A model generated the notes under the pieces. That model searched no databases and was not told the DNA's origin. It saw only the letters and a list, made by a program, of their open reading frames with translations. From Strix aluco (lineage: Eukaryota > Chordata > Aves > Strigiformes > Strigidae), in contig NC_133971.1 of the NCBI RefSeq assembly GCF_031877795.1, forward strand, positions 92,580,154 through 92,644,153: a stretch of 64,000 nt of DNA, written 5' to 3'. A program made the translations under genes and the position numbers. Below, piece by piece: positions 27,827 through 43,706 of the stretch (positions are counted from its first letter, which is position 1; every line of letters starts with the position of its first letter).

Positions 27827-29441
27827 ATTGATCCAGTTATCAGTACTGTCGGGTTTGGCTCCGGTCTGCATGGTTGGACGTTTACCCTGAAGCAGTTTGC
27901 TGAGATGTATGTAACCAAATTTGCTGCCAAAGGTGAAAAAGCGCAACTCCCTCCAGCTGAGCATTCCAAGAAAGTGGAAGAGATGATGAAAAAACTCTGA
28001 GGTGATAAGTAAGTGACACAGTACACATGGAATGAATGTAGATATATGCTTAGATACCACAGTAGCACTCCAAGAATATCAGTGATGCATACCAGTGTGT
28101 CTTGAGTTTGTGCTTTCATAGGCAGCTTAGGAAGCTAGTTAGAGACATAACATTGTAACTCTTACAACAAAAATATTTCTGTATCTGGAAAAGGCAGTTG
28201 CTTGTAGTGCAGATATGCTGTATGTGCCTTCTGTGGCAAGTTCTGATAACCTGCTCCGTAAGAGCAGAGAGAGAAGATTCACTCTCAGAACATAAATGCT
28301 TTTATTGAACTGCACAGGTAAAACTAACACACAACACAAGATTATGGACCATATCCAGTCTTTTGATACCAGTGAGTGTTTCTTTGAATTTAATGAACCT
28401 TAAATTGTATCTCATAAACAATGGAGTTCATTTCCTATTAGATGTGTACACAACTTGCTGTTAACTGAATGCTTTATACATGTGTGAAAGGTCAATATAT
28501 TTGCTTGTCTTCTGATGCCTTATAATAAATTAACCTACCTTGACTCATTTAGCTCATAGGGTCTCCCAAGATCTGTCTTGTATGGTATTTAAATGATGTT
28601 AGCAATGCTTCGAAAGACAGCTATAGATAACAGGGTGGAGTAAAAGAATTCTTGGCAACAGGTTTGCTTATAGTGCCTAGTTCCCTGTAAAAGCCTAAAA
28701 ATGCACACCGAAGTCTGTTTTTAAGTGTAGTAAAAAACCTCAACAACCTAAGCAAACAAAAAGCCTCCCTTTGCCTCCCCAAACCTCTAACAGTTATTAC
28801 TACATTCAAATAAGGATTAGCCACTCTTCTGCTATTTTAATCTCTGCCTAAATGTGAAACTTTGTAAAGTTTGCTTTTAAAAATAACTAAGTGGAAATTT
28901 GCAGGAAAAGTGGATACTTCGTAGGTTCAAACTGCATGAGTAAAAATAAACATCTTCTTTAGATATTTTGATCCAGCAACTGGAAAATTCAGCAAATCAG
29001 CCACTAGCCCAAATGGAAAGAAGTTGCCAAGGACATTTTGCCAGCTCGTTCTGGATCCTGTCTTTAAGGTAAAGCAAACTGTGTCTTGATTTGATTGCAA
29101 GGGCTTAAGGGGAGACATTTTTTAGTTTAGCAGGTTAGCTCTTAGGAAAGCCATTCGTCTTAGAAAGTAGGTCCATACCTTCTGTAGAGACTAGAAAAGT
29201 TTCTCAAACAAAAGCCCAGAACAGAGAAACCAAAGGGTTTTCAGATGTACAACATGTTTAAGATAAATGGCAAGCAAAACCTGTCTCTGTTATATTACTT
29301 ACTCTGGTCACTACAAACATGTTTCAGATCTTTGATGCCATTATGAATTTTAAGAAGGAAGAGACAGCCAAACTGATAGAGAAACTTGATATCAAGCTAG
29401 ACATTGAAGATCGAGATAAAGAGGGAAAACCACTTCTTAAG
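27827..29441 (+). pseudogene. EEF2: EEF2-like exons 5-7: internal stop in exon 5
   Basis: Exon 5 is 27827-28008, exon 6 is 28963-29068 and exon 7 is 29328-29441. Exon 5 has [20 protein letters not shown], then MMKKL followed by TGA at 27998-28000 where eEF2 proteins have Trp (KLWGD). The frame continues past the stop (GDK, then YFDPATGKF in exon 6), so this is a point substitution and not an exon boundary. There is also one extra residue in the variable loop before it. Exon 7 is intact and ends EGKPLLK. All splice sites are GT-AG. Confidence 0.9.
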
Positions 29442-30595
29442 GTAACTTGGCCTTTCTACTTCATTAGAATTGCCAGTGTGGTAGCATTTCTTACCCTTGA
29501 GCTGTGTAATGAGAACAGTCTTGCAAGTCTTTCTAAAATCCACAGAAACTTATATTAATTGTCTTTTTATAATCTGATCAGTAGTTAATTTGTGAGTCAG
29601 GAATGTCATGATTTGAAATAAGGTGCTTGGTAAGGTATTGCACTGAATTTGCTAGAGAGATAGCAGGACTTAAGTGTGTTGCAGCATACAAAAGGCATAC
29701 CTGTTTTGATTTAAGAAAAGGGAGAAAATTTTTGTTTCATGCCTGAAAAAAACCCCAATACTGCCTCCCTCCCTCTTCCTGAGGTGTAAATGCAGTGCTA
29801 ATACAAAGTTTTGGTTGCCACACATGTATGCTGTGGCTGTGTAATCAGAAACATGGTTTCTGGTTGGCTCTCACAAATTCCAACATATTCAAGAACATTG
29901 CCAAATTCTGGCCTACCTTTTGAAGAGTAATGTCTGAAAGCACATGATCACTTTCTATGCAGCACTGAATGTTAAGAGCAGAGACTTCAAGAAACTGTCC
30001 GGTTCCTGTGCTAACTTGTGTTCTCCTCAGGTATGTTAAAACCCACGTGAAAAGGGAGCCCAGGGGATACATGTGGAAACTTCCTGAAGTAGTCACTGGA
30101 GAAGGGAAATCCAACCACATCACTGTGGCAAGTGGCCAGTGATTTAATAAAACATTTGGGTTTAGTTTTATCTTCCATATATGAAAGATATAGCCATAAA
30201 ATATGACTATTCATGGACCTTTTTCTCTCTACTATTGTAACCAGTTGTCATCAGAGAAGAAGGACATTTATGTCAGGAGCTTAATACAATCCAAGAATCC
30301 TAACCTTTCTGTTGAACTGTAAGTCCCTAGCCCAAGGAAAAAGAGACTGCAAGGAGTGCTTGCAGTAATTCAAACATACAGTTATGTTCAAATTGCTTGT
30401 TCTAGAGAAGTATTTTACTCCTCGCTTTTAACAAGACTTAAGTAGTTATAAAGAAATTTTAAATGGTTGTCATGACTTTTTACATCGCACCCCTAGGTGT
30501 AGTCTTCTACATGCTATCCAGAAGGTTTATTTGGGGGTTAGTTATTATGTTTGTTGAAACAAGTTTTAATTACATTGTGAATTTTGGGTCCCTAG

Positions 30596-32825
<2,230 letters not shown>

Positions 32826-33307
32826 GTGAGTGTTTAGCTGTAGAGCTATGGGTTTGCAGCATTCAGCTTTATTCACAGAGAGCAATTTATGTGATCTAAT
32901 GGCATGGCTGCAGGCTCAAAACAGTTTTCAGTTGTGATTGTATGAGCTAACACAAGATAAACAGGGCTAAGTTCAGTCAGCATTTGGATAGGAAGATCCT
33001 GAGGAGGAACACAAACTCTGCAGCAGTTAGTGTTGGGTTTTGAGCAGTACTTTCTCTTACACTTTTTTTAATGTTCAGATACCTCAGTAGGACAGGAACT
33101 ATGTTTAATGTGAGAGTACCCAGTTTTGTTGGTGAAGAGATCTATGCTGGATCACTTCTGGAAACAATATAGAGATATGTTAAATTGTGTGAATACTTGG
33201 GGTTGAGCGGTTTTGGGATCTGACACTTTTCTTATTTAGTGTGTGTGTTTTTCTGTTAATACTAATAAATTCTTACAATGTTTACTCCCTACTCTTTCCT
33301 CTTCTAG

Positions 33308-34808
<1,501 letters not shown>

Positions 34809-34835
34809 GTAGGCAATGGGATATTATATACAATA

Positions 34836-34918
34836 TCATAGAATCACAGAATCGTTTAGGCTGGAAAAGACCCTTAAGACCATCGAGTCCAACTGTTAAC
34901 CTAACACTGACAACAACA
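34836..34918 (-). mobile_element. CR1 LINE 3' fragment in EEF2-like intron 13
   Basis: About 80 bp of CR1 3' end on the minus strand (atagaatcacagaatcgttt, then ggctggaaaagacccttaag, then accatcgagtccaactg). It begins only about 30 bp after the exon 13 donor and is antisense to the gene. Confidence 0.85.
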
Positions 34919-35471
34919 GAGATGCAACAGACAGATATATAATCGTGTTTCCACATTCTCTTCCAAGAAACCATGATAGCTCTGTTCTGTGTCCTTTAGG
35001 TCAGTGATGCAGAGACTTAGTTTGAAAAGAGGTTTTTCATTCCAAAGTTAGGGAAAGGTTAAATGGAAACAGAAGAATATAGAGGTGAATTATACTGTTC
35101 TTTATGAATTGCCAGTACCTGCGGAAAAGTTAGGATTTGGGGTTTGTTTTCTCCTCCTTTCTTTCTGTCACTCTAAACATTCAAGAGAATAATGGGCATC
35201 CTAAATAGAAAGAGCAGCAAGGATATTTTTTTTAATAAGCTTTTTTTGAGCTGTTTAAACATTAACGTCTGTCCTTTGAATAGCTGTTTTTTCTTTTAAA
35301 ATTAAATTCTTTCATAAAATAACCTGGAAAATATATTCCATGCTAAAAATATTTATTTATCGCTAGGTACAGCTATTGACATGCCAGTTTGTCTTAACTG
35401 TCTTAAAAGGAATTGGAAGATTTAAAACCTGCTTTAAAAATGAATTCCAGACTACAGTGCTGGGTGGTGGG

Positions 35472-36393
35472 TGTCACATCCCACTCAGAAGAGGGAGACA
35501 CGTGTCTTAGATGTGTAAATCCCCAACAGAGTGGACAACAGTGAGAGAAGTCTCAAAGTCCAGACATAAACAGTTACTGATTTCCCACAGTGTGTTAACT
35601 GGATACACAATAATTGCCTAAGTATATCACAAATTGTGGCAAATGATATGATATGCTCTGCATTAATGATAACAAGGAAAGGGGGGAAAAGAGAAAAGAG
35701 GAGACACAGAGAGAGAGGAGGGGGTGGAGATAGACATCCCTGGTCCAGGTTCCTGCGTTGGTCCCTTTGACAAGGGATCGAGGATGCATCCATTGTCTTC
35801 ACTCATTTCACTGCTTCTTCATTCCACTTCTTTTCTTCTTCACTCCACTGTTGTTATTCTTGCCCCCCCTCAATTTACACACACTTTCCTTGGGTCTCTC
35901 CCCCAGGTCAACCTAATATTAATTAGGTGAGGAGAGGTAAGGTGCTTCATAGGATGTCGTAACTGCCATGATATTGTTAATCTTCATTAGGCATTAGGGT
36001 TGTCAACTGTAATACGCATTTTGTGGATAATGAAGCAAAGGTCTTTCACCGGACAGATGGCCCTGAAACTTTACAAGATACCCCAGAGCAGAACCGTCCT
36101 GTCTCCAGAGGGCTCCCTCCCCCAGCCTGTCCTCTGCTATCCAGGCAGCCTTGTCAGCTCCTTGAGCGCAAAGCCTGCGTTGTCCAGACTCCTCACTATC
36201 CACCCTGTGACTATAGTTTCGTCTTAGGGTGCTTGCAAGTGTTGGAGACATTCCTCAGGAAGGCTCGGAGGGCCTCTGTTCCCCCCGCCCTTATCTTCAT
36301 CATAGATAAAGAGACCATAGAGAGTCTCGTCTCTTGCCATTGTTTATGCTTCTCTCAGTCCTTGTTTCGGGGAGTTACAAGTTGTCTCTTACA
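35472..36393 (-). mobile_element. Solo LTR of an endogenous retrovirus (922 bp)
   Basis: The element starts TGTCACATCC and ends GTCTCTTACA, giving the TG...CA ends of an LTR. It is flanked on both sides by the 5-bp direct repeat GTGGG (35467-35471 and 36394-36398), the target-site duplication made by integrase. No internal gag, pol or env sequence and no second LTR are present, so it is a solo LTR left after LTR-LTR recombination. I assign it to the minus strand from its general layout, so orientation is less sure than the boundaries. It sits in intron 13 of the EEF2-like gene. Confidence 0.8.
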
Positions 36394-37054
36394 GTGGGCA
36401 GAAAATCTACCAACTCAGTTGCTTAAAAAATGTTTTAGCCCCGAGGGCTGAAGGAGATGAGTGCAAGTAAGGACAAAACTGCAAAATGGAGAATTTTTTC
36501 ACCTCTGACTTGTGAGACCTATCGTGACAAAGCAGGGGAGTTTTGTAGCCTTAGTGTTAGGTTTCTAAGCAAATGTGTTTTTCTAAGTACAGTTTTTATC
36601 AGAATGCTTGTCAGCCATGTTAGTTCTAGGATAAGGTACAGTGAGATCCTGTTTGTATAAAATTTGCATCCTGTAGTAAATGCATTTATTACAAAGCACT
36701 ACAGGACTCTGCTTTCTTGTGCCCAAAGATTGCCAAAGGTACTTCACTGAGCATATGTACCTTTGCCTCACTTTGTTTATGTAAACTACAATCTGGTATA
36801 GTCTGTAGTATATACAGTAATTGGAAACTTTGCAGTCAAGTGAGACAGAGAAGGCAGGCAGAGCTTCTGAAAGATGTCTTGGAAGTGAGAGTGAAGCCAC
36901 TTGTTACAGGAGAGAAATTTCTCTGAGTGAGGAGTCATCGTGTGAAAAACATCAAGAGAGCTGTCTAGAGGGATTGTCTAATGCTGCCTGGCTGTGTTTA
37001 ATAAGTGGTGATGATCTCCTTTCATCTAACTCCACAGAATTTTCTTTTTTATAG

Positions 37055-40000
37055 TGCCCAGAACAAGTGGTTGGTGGGATCTATGGTGTGCTGAACAGGA
37101 AAAGAGGACACATTTTTGAAGAATCCCAAGTGTTTGTGGTCAAGGCGTATCTACCTGTAAACGAGTCATTCGGTAAGATTATGCCTCTTTTGTTACACAC
37201 ATGCAATTAAAGAAAGACCTCTGCGGGATGGGAGAGACTTAAGAATTCCCACTTATTAGCTCCAAGCTTTTTCCTGTTGTCCCTTTGCATCTTCAGTTCA
37301 GAACAGTTTACTCCTTTTTTTCCTGGCAGCCTACTCCATGGGGCTTTCCTGCCAGCAGAGTGCCAAAAAGATGTGGCAGTTTCTGCACATTTAGACCTTT
37401 CAGAGTACACCAGATTCGGTTTCCATCATTTTAAATCGAGGTCTTCCGTTGAAGCAAGCCTGAAAGAAAGAGTTGGTCTGTGACAGCAGGCTAGAAAATT
37501 TGGTAGCAATTAGAATCTTCAAAAGAAGGACAGAGTGCCAGTCTGAGTAGCTTAAATGACACTACACCCTCTTGCCAATCTTAAGAGTACTTTAAAATAA
37601 CCAACTGATCTTTCTTATGCTGCGCCCGAAACTTCAACTTTTCAGTGTGGTACAGAGCCCTTTGGTGTTGTGGTTTGTTCGTGTCCTATTTCCCTCCTCC
37701 CCATTTAAAAATGTGCTTCAAGAGTATCCTGTCACATCGTGACAGGAAGTTTACCAGTTTCATGGGGCATGTTTGGAACTCCCCATACAGTAAAACTGTA
37801 AGAAATGTCATGTTTTATTTTGGAGGGGGCCTCTTTGCCAAGTGTGGTGACTGCTCAAGTAATCAGTGATGAAATGAGAGATGCTTAACTTTTAAAGTCT
37901 AAACTGTCAATTTAACTTTTTAAAAGAACAACTTACACGTGTGTGTGTGTGGCTGGGTTTTGAGTGTTTTGAGTATTTTGAGGTTTTTTCCATAGAGCTT
38001 AAAACAATTTAATAGAGACCCATTTTCCTAACGTGGAAAAACAAAAAGAAGTATAAGCTTAGACTGGGTAGAATGTGTATTATACTGGGCTCTTAGTCTC
38101 AACTTACATAGCACGTTAACTTCCATATTCTGTAAAATTGCCTTTCTAGTTCCTTGCCAAAGCTGCTGTTGAATCTTGCTAAAACAGCAATCTAGAAATG
38201 TGGGGAAATACCAGTATTCCTGTAAACTAGTGGTTAGAAGCGGTTGTGCAGAAGCGAAGTCTCTGTTCACAGGCAGCAGCTCTTCACGGGACTGAATGTT
38301 TGGGAGAAGGGGATGGCACTGCTATGAAGATGAGGAAGTGGGAAAAGAAACACCTAAAGTTCCTGTACTGTCAGGCTAAAAGTCGTATTAGCCCAGCATC
38401 TTATTCAGGGCAGTGATTGAAAGTGAGTGCTTAGGGAAGAGAAAGAACAAGGTACACTGGTGCAAAACTTCCCAGTTGCCTTTTTATAACCACTTCCGGA
38501 GGCTTCCTGGGGCAGACATGGTTTCTAGATCAATTTAGTAATCCTCAATGGATTTCTCCGTGAAGTTACGCAGTCTCCCCCTCGGGGTAAAACGTCAGCG
38601 TCCACAGCACTGGCAAGGACTTCCACCCACCTGACGTGTGAAGAACTGCTTCCTTTTGTGTCACTTGAACTGGCTCCTGCTAGCTTCAGCTGATGCTTCC
38701 TTTGTATCAAAAGGAGCACCAGCTCATTTTAATCTTTATCCATTGTGTCCATGTCACTTAATTTTTAGACCCTTTACTATGTTGCTGCTCTTTCTGTGCT
38801 AAAGACTCCTGGCTTGCTAAGTGTGTTTCTTTGCATGGAAGCCAGTTCAGGGCTTTGGTCACCTGTATTCCCCTTCTCTGAACCATTTCTGCGGTAATTA
38901 CTTTTATAAGAAAGGAACCATAACTGCACACCTTTGTAATAGAGGTGCAGGCTTTCACCTGGGTTGTGGTTTGAACACGGCCAGCAGCTGAACCCCACAC
39001 AGCTGCTCCCTTACCCTCCCCTGCCCGGGGGATGAGGGGAATAAAATTGGAGGGGTAAAGGGACACTCACAGGTTGGGATAAAACAGTTTAATAATTGAA
39101 ATAAAATGAAACAATAATAGAAAGTACAAAGGGGTAATGCACAATGCGATCGCTCACCACCTGCCAACTGATACCCAGCCTGTTCCCAGCCAGCGATCCC
39201 AAAATACCAAGATCCTGCTGTCGCAATCCTGGAAGTGAGAGAGAACCCCCCTCCTCCCCATCCACCCCTCCTTTATATCCTGGGCATGACGTTACATGAT
39301 CTGGAATATTCCACTGGCCAGTTTGGGTCCAGTGCTCTGGCCGTGCTCCCCCCAGCTTCTTGTGCACCTGCACACGGGCAGGACATGGGGAGTTGGAGAG
39401 TCCTTGATCTCTGAGCAACAACTGAACACATCAGTGTGTTATCAGCATTCTTCTCATACCCAATCCCATCCTGAGCCCAAAGCGCAGAACTATTCCAGCC
39501 ACTGAGAAGAAAAATTAACTCAATCCCAGCCAGTGGGATAGTTTTGGTTTTGGTTCCTTCCCTAACAGCTGCTAGCACTTGACTTCTCATGTTGGCTGCT
39601 GCTGAAGACTGAACTAATGCTTCTGTGCTACTGACCATAACCCCGAGATCTCAAACTGAGGGGTAGTGGTTGGTTCAGGTCCTGAGACACATGAAACATC
39701 ATTGTCCCCATATACCTTTCTATCTATCTGAATTGAATTTTGTTTGCCTTTTTATTGCCAATTTACTTGGTCACAAGATCTGTCTGCAGTTCTTTGGAGT
39801 TGGTCTCATTTTTACCTGCTTGAAAGAATTACCCGCAAAGTAGGGGTTTCCTAACAGTACCATACCCAGGCTCTGGAAGAGTGTTTTTAGGGTGTTGTCT
39901 ATGCAGAAATACAATAAACCAGTTTTATTTTTTCCTGTAGCTGCCTCATCCCTTTTTAAGTTTTAGTTTTTCCTTCCCACCAGGTTTTACCGCTGACTTG

Positions 40001-40177
40001 CAATCCAGCACTGGTGGCCAGGCTTTTCCACAGTGTGTCTTTGGTCACTGGCAGATTTTGCCTGGAGATCCCTGTGATGCAAATTCTCATTCTTGGCAAG
40101 TTGTGGCTGAAACACGTAAACACAAAGGTTTGAAGGAGGGTATTCCACCTCTGGATAACTTCCTAGATAAGTTATAA
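37055..40177 (+). pseudogene. EEF2: EEF2-like exons 14-15 and stop
   Basis: Exon 14 (37055-37172) runs from [19 protein letters not shown] to [11 protein letters not shown]. After EESQV it passes straight to FVVKAY, lacking five codons normally present in eEF2, an in-frame 15-bp deletion. Exon 15 (39984-40177) encodes [19 protein letters not shown] to [10 protein letters not shown] and TAA. It shows changes at usually fixed positions (FGHWQ for [15 protein letters not shown]). Intron 14 is 2.8 kb and holds an antisense solo LTR. Confidence 0.9.
38962..39567 (-). mobile_element. Solo LTR, avian ERVL-type (about 606 bp)
   Basis: Read on the minus strand, it matches the layout of a well-known avian LTR family as I remember it. 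It starts TGTTAGGGAAGG, then has a GGCTGGGATTGAGTTAATTT block, a TATA-like GATATAAAGG (about 39271-39280), a CATTGTGCATTACC block and the 3' end TTCAAACCACAAC. No internal retroviral sequence is present. I could not match a target-site duplication at the two ends (acctg against gctgc), so the ends have probably mutated. It lies in intron 14 of the EEF2-like gene, antisense to it. Confidence 0.8.
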
Positions 40178-41871
40178 TCACTTCTGTTTCATGTTGTGTG
40201 AAGTACTGCACAGTTTTGTCCTGATACCATTTCCTCATAAAACCAGGAAGGAAATGGAAAGTTAAGTGTCACAGTGAATACACACAGAGTGTTAATATGT
40301 TGTGATAATGGCCTGACCACCCACTAAATAAATAAAAATGACATGCTAATTTGATGTATGGGACTGTTGTTGCCTGTATGTTGTCTGTGGTCACTGATGC
40401 CTGTGTCAAAAATACGTATTAAAAAAAAATAATAATCAGTTCCCTAGGACTAATGGTATTCTTTAGTTTGCCTAATCCACAATTGTCTTTTAACCTAGGA
40501 AGCAGCTCCCTCCGTTGTTGCTCTTGCAGAAATTCTTGTTGAACTGTCAGGTTTTGTCCTCTCAGCCAGAAGATGCATTCTCTCATTTCCAAACTTGAAT
40601 CCTCTGGGCTCTTGAAGACTGATAGTGAAAGGCTTGCAGTTACAGGTAAGCTTTCTAGCATCCAGCACCTAGATTTAAAAGCAGAAGTATAGGAAATCCC
40701 CAGTAATGTTGGAAATGGCTCAATTCTTGCTGCTGGACCAGTGCAGAACCTCCTTGGGGCTGGTGGTGTTATCGCTGGGCAGCAAAGTCCTGCCTGCATG
40801 GCTCATGACTGTTTCAGACAGCTCTATCTGACCTGGAAGTATGAAAATCAGAAGCCAGCTCAGGCTAATAATAGCCTTTAGGTGTATAGGTATGGCCTTT
40901 CTGCAACTAGTACTCTAGCCACTAGCTCACTTCCAGAAAATGCAAAGAAAGATGTGATGGGTGGGGAAAAAAAGGGCCAGCTCTTGCAGCATGACATTCA
41001 CCGCACGCTGGTTGTCTGTGCGGTGGAGGGACGTTGTGTTGGTCTCATAAGCTTTGCTTTCCTTCTGCAGTTGGGTTGAAGGTATCTTTGCTAAGGTCCG
41101 CTCAAAGCAGTAACCAGATACTACTTCCATAGAGGAAACAAAGAGGTAAGAAGTCAGCTAACCTTTTCATCTGAGGTTTTTCTCATGGTAGAAGTTCTTG
41201 GATAGTCATTCTGATGCATTTTAGAACTTGTTCAAGGAAGAACAAGCCAGACTTGTCTAGCTGCAGCGGACAGGTTTGCTTTGAGCAGGGCCAGAGTGGT
41301 ACAGGCCTCGATTAAGCTGCAACCCCCCTGTCCCCTCTCCACCCGCCCATTTAGGTCAGTTTGTTGTCCTGTGGAAGGCAGCGCATTGAATGGGTGTTCC
41401 AACCCCTCTGAAACACAACATCCACCAACTTGAGTGAATTAAAGGATTTAGGCATTACACAAGCCTAGTAATTACCTCCTGCGTGTCCATCAGTGTAGCA
41501 GGAGAACTACAGCGTTCACCTGACCGCTTGCCTGCACCAGAGCCCATGAGAATCCAGCGCTCCCCTGGAGGGGTGAGGTGCAAATGCCTTCAGTCATGGC
41601 TGTTGCGGGTCAAGGTTTGAAGCTAAATGCAGCTGCAAAACTCCTGCCCAAAACAGCTGGGGAACACAACCCTACCTCAGCCCTGACAACTAACTATTAC
41701 CAGGGTACAAAAATTAACTTAAAGTTCCAGCCATATTTTGTAATACCATGAATGGTTTAGAGCACATGTCCTAAAAATGGCACTTTTCTGACGTACGTGC
41801 CTGAGTCACGCGTCAGTTTGGCGTTAAGAGTACAAACAGCATCTTCAGCAACAGATACCAGTTTAAAACAC
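40178..41871. other. Intergenic gap between convergent EEF2-like and PIAS2
   Basis: About 1.7 kb between the EEF2-like stop and the candidate PIAS2 polyadenylation site. Apart from the EEF2-side poly(A) signals I see no exon, repeat family or RNA gene. Both genes end here, so transcription from the two sides converges. Confidence 0.6.
40327..40336 (+). terminator. Poly(A) signals downstream of the EEF2-like gene
   Basis: Two overlapping AATAAA hexamers (40327-40332 and 40331-40336) lie about 150 bp after the EEF2-like stop codon. They are a plausible 3' end for its transcript. A GT-rich stretch follows near 40355-40390 (gttgttgcctgtatgttgtc), which fits a downstream element. Confidence 0.6.
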
Positions 41872-41912
41872 TTTATTCAGAACAACTGCGGAACCTCTTT
41901 CCACGCTTTATT
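41872..41912 (-). terminator. Candidate PIAS2 polyadenylation signals
   Basis: Two AATAAA hexamers on the minus strand (plus-strand TTTATT at 41872-41877 and 41907-41912) lie about 1.8 kb after the PIAS2 stop codon. A third lies at 41996-42001. They would give a 3' UTR of about 1.7-1.85 kb. Earlier minus-strand signals may also be used. Choice of site cannot be made without transcript data. Confidence 0.45.
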
Positions 41913-43706
41913 TATAGTTCAAGTCACTGTGCAACCGTGATGCAGAAAGCACTGATCTGCTGCAGGCCATCAGGAAAGTTCATGAGCAGCATGGCTTTAT
42001 TAGAAATAAATCACACTGAAAACTGATCCTTAAAAGGTACAAAAAAAACAGATAAGGAGAAGAAAGACTGGATGCAATATTAAGACCAACATGTGATTGA
42101 AGGCTGATGTGAAAGATGATACAAAAAAGGCAATGAGGAGTAGTAATGCAGTGCTAAAGGTACAGGGCAGACACAAGTTACAATACATCCTGCTTCTATT
42201 TCTTATCCAGGTACTTCGTTCAAATACTGTAACAGTAGTGGAAGGCAAAAAGCACCAGACAGCTGACTAAAGAAATAAGAAAAAAGGAACACAAAATTAG
42301 GAAAAAGTGAAAGCTGGTAATTAGGGAAGGAATAATCTCAAATACAGTGACTCAACAGAAACACAACACTTGGAAAATCTGCTATGTCAACATGTAGATA
42401 ACACCATTATTCCAGCTCTGTGGAAATGACTTGATTTTCCTGGTCTGTAACCTCTTCCACATACAGTACTGCTGAGGTTACGCTTGGAGGTGTGTGGGGA
42501 GATGCTGCATACACACAACAAAGCAGCAGACTGAGAGGAGTGAAACAGGAGGAAGTTACTCCCGTCGAATTAGAAAAACCACCCTTAGGAGGTGTGTAAT
42601 GTGGGACAAAGCATCGTTAAGCCCTAAACACTCCTTCCAGTTAGGGAGGAACACTGTGCAGCTACAGCTTTTCTCTTCCAAAGAGCCCGGCCTCCCCCGA
42701 GGCAAACTGGAGTGCAGTATTCCCAAACAGAATACGGCAGTTACTGAGGTGACAAGCCAGGAGCAAGAAAACCTAGAAAATAATGCTGCACCAGAGAAAG
42801 TAGTTCCCATTTTGTCTCCTTACAGCTGCCACAAAGGCATGAAGGTCCCCTCGTCTGGTGAGGGACAGCAGTTTCAAGGAGAGCCACCAAGGCTTTTATA
42901 ATCTAAATCTGAGTTTGAAGGCCTTCTTTCTATCACCTCTTAAAGGTATCAGACCACAAACTCAACTACAGCTTGACTGTGCATAGCTGAGAGTTTCTGA
43001 TGGCAGGGAGATGTCCTAATTCTGACATGACAGCACAGAGATTGTGTAATGCAGAGTTTGCATAGATAGTTTGTCCCCTCCCCAGCATAAGAACATTAAG
43101 AGGAAGAAGTCACATCTTAGGATTTTGTTGCATTTGTGGAAAACATGAGATTAGGAGGTAAAAACTCACCCAACCCCATTTACAGAGGTTTACCCTCCAT
43201 CCCCAGGGAAGGGGGGAACAAGAGACCTACAACACAAGTCATGGCTATTTCAAAGCTTCATTGTCTTACAGGAAGTTTATTACAGGCTCCAGTGAAAATA
43301 CTAAATCACCAATGCATACACTTCTGCACCTTTGTCCAGGTTGTAGTTGTTCTAGAGTGGTTAAGTGCCTTTTTTAATAAAAAACTTTGTTTTTACATTA
43401 TTGCTGTGTTTTACAACAAAATTTAAAGACATCTGTGGAATCCATCCCGCAACAAAAAGTCAGTTTCTCCGGAACAAGCTAAAAGCATAAAAGCATGTCC
43501 TGAAGGGGCCTTTTCTATACCAGCTATTTAATGAACAAGAAAAAAACCCTATCACTTCTGTTTCTAGTGTAGACGAAGTTACTCCATTTTCCAGAAAGCA
43601 AATCCTTTCAATAAATACCAGAATAACTTCTGAGATGCTGAAAGTTCCAGAGATACAAGCAGCAGCTCTGTGCAATGCTCCTGGGAGTCCCGTGCTGCCC
43701 CTTTTT
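41878..43706 (-). other. PIAS2: Probable PIAS2 3' untranslated region
   Basis: About 1.8 kb directly downstream of the PIAS2 stop, extending to AATAAA hexamers. No open frame with protein similarity was seen. It is listed as the likely 3' UTR from position and from the poly(A) signals only. Confidence 0.45.

Noticed and set aside
38957-39572. Target-site duplication for the LTR at 38962-39567
   Set aside because: The five bases on the two sides (acctg and gctgc) do not match; none is claimed.
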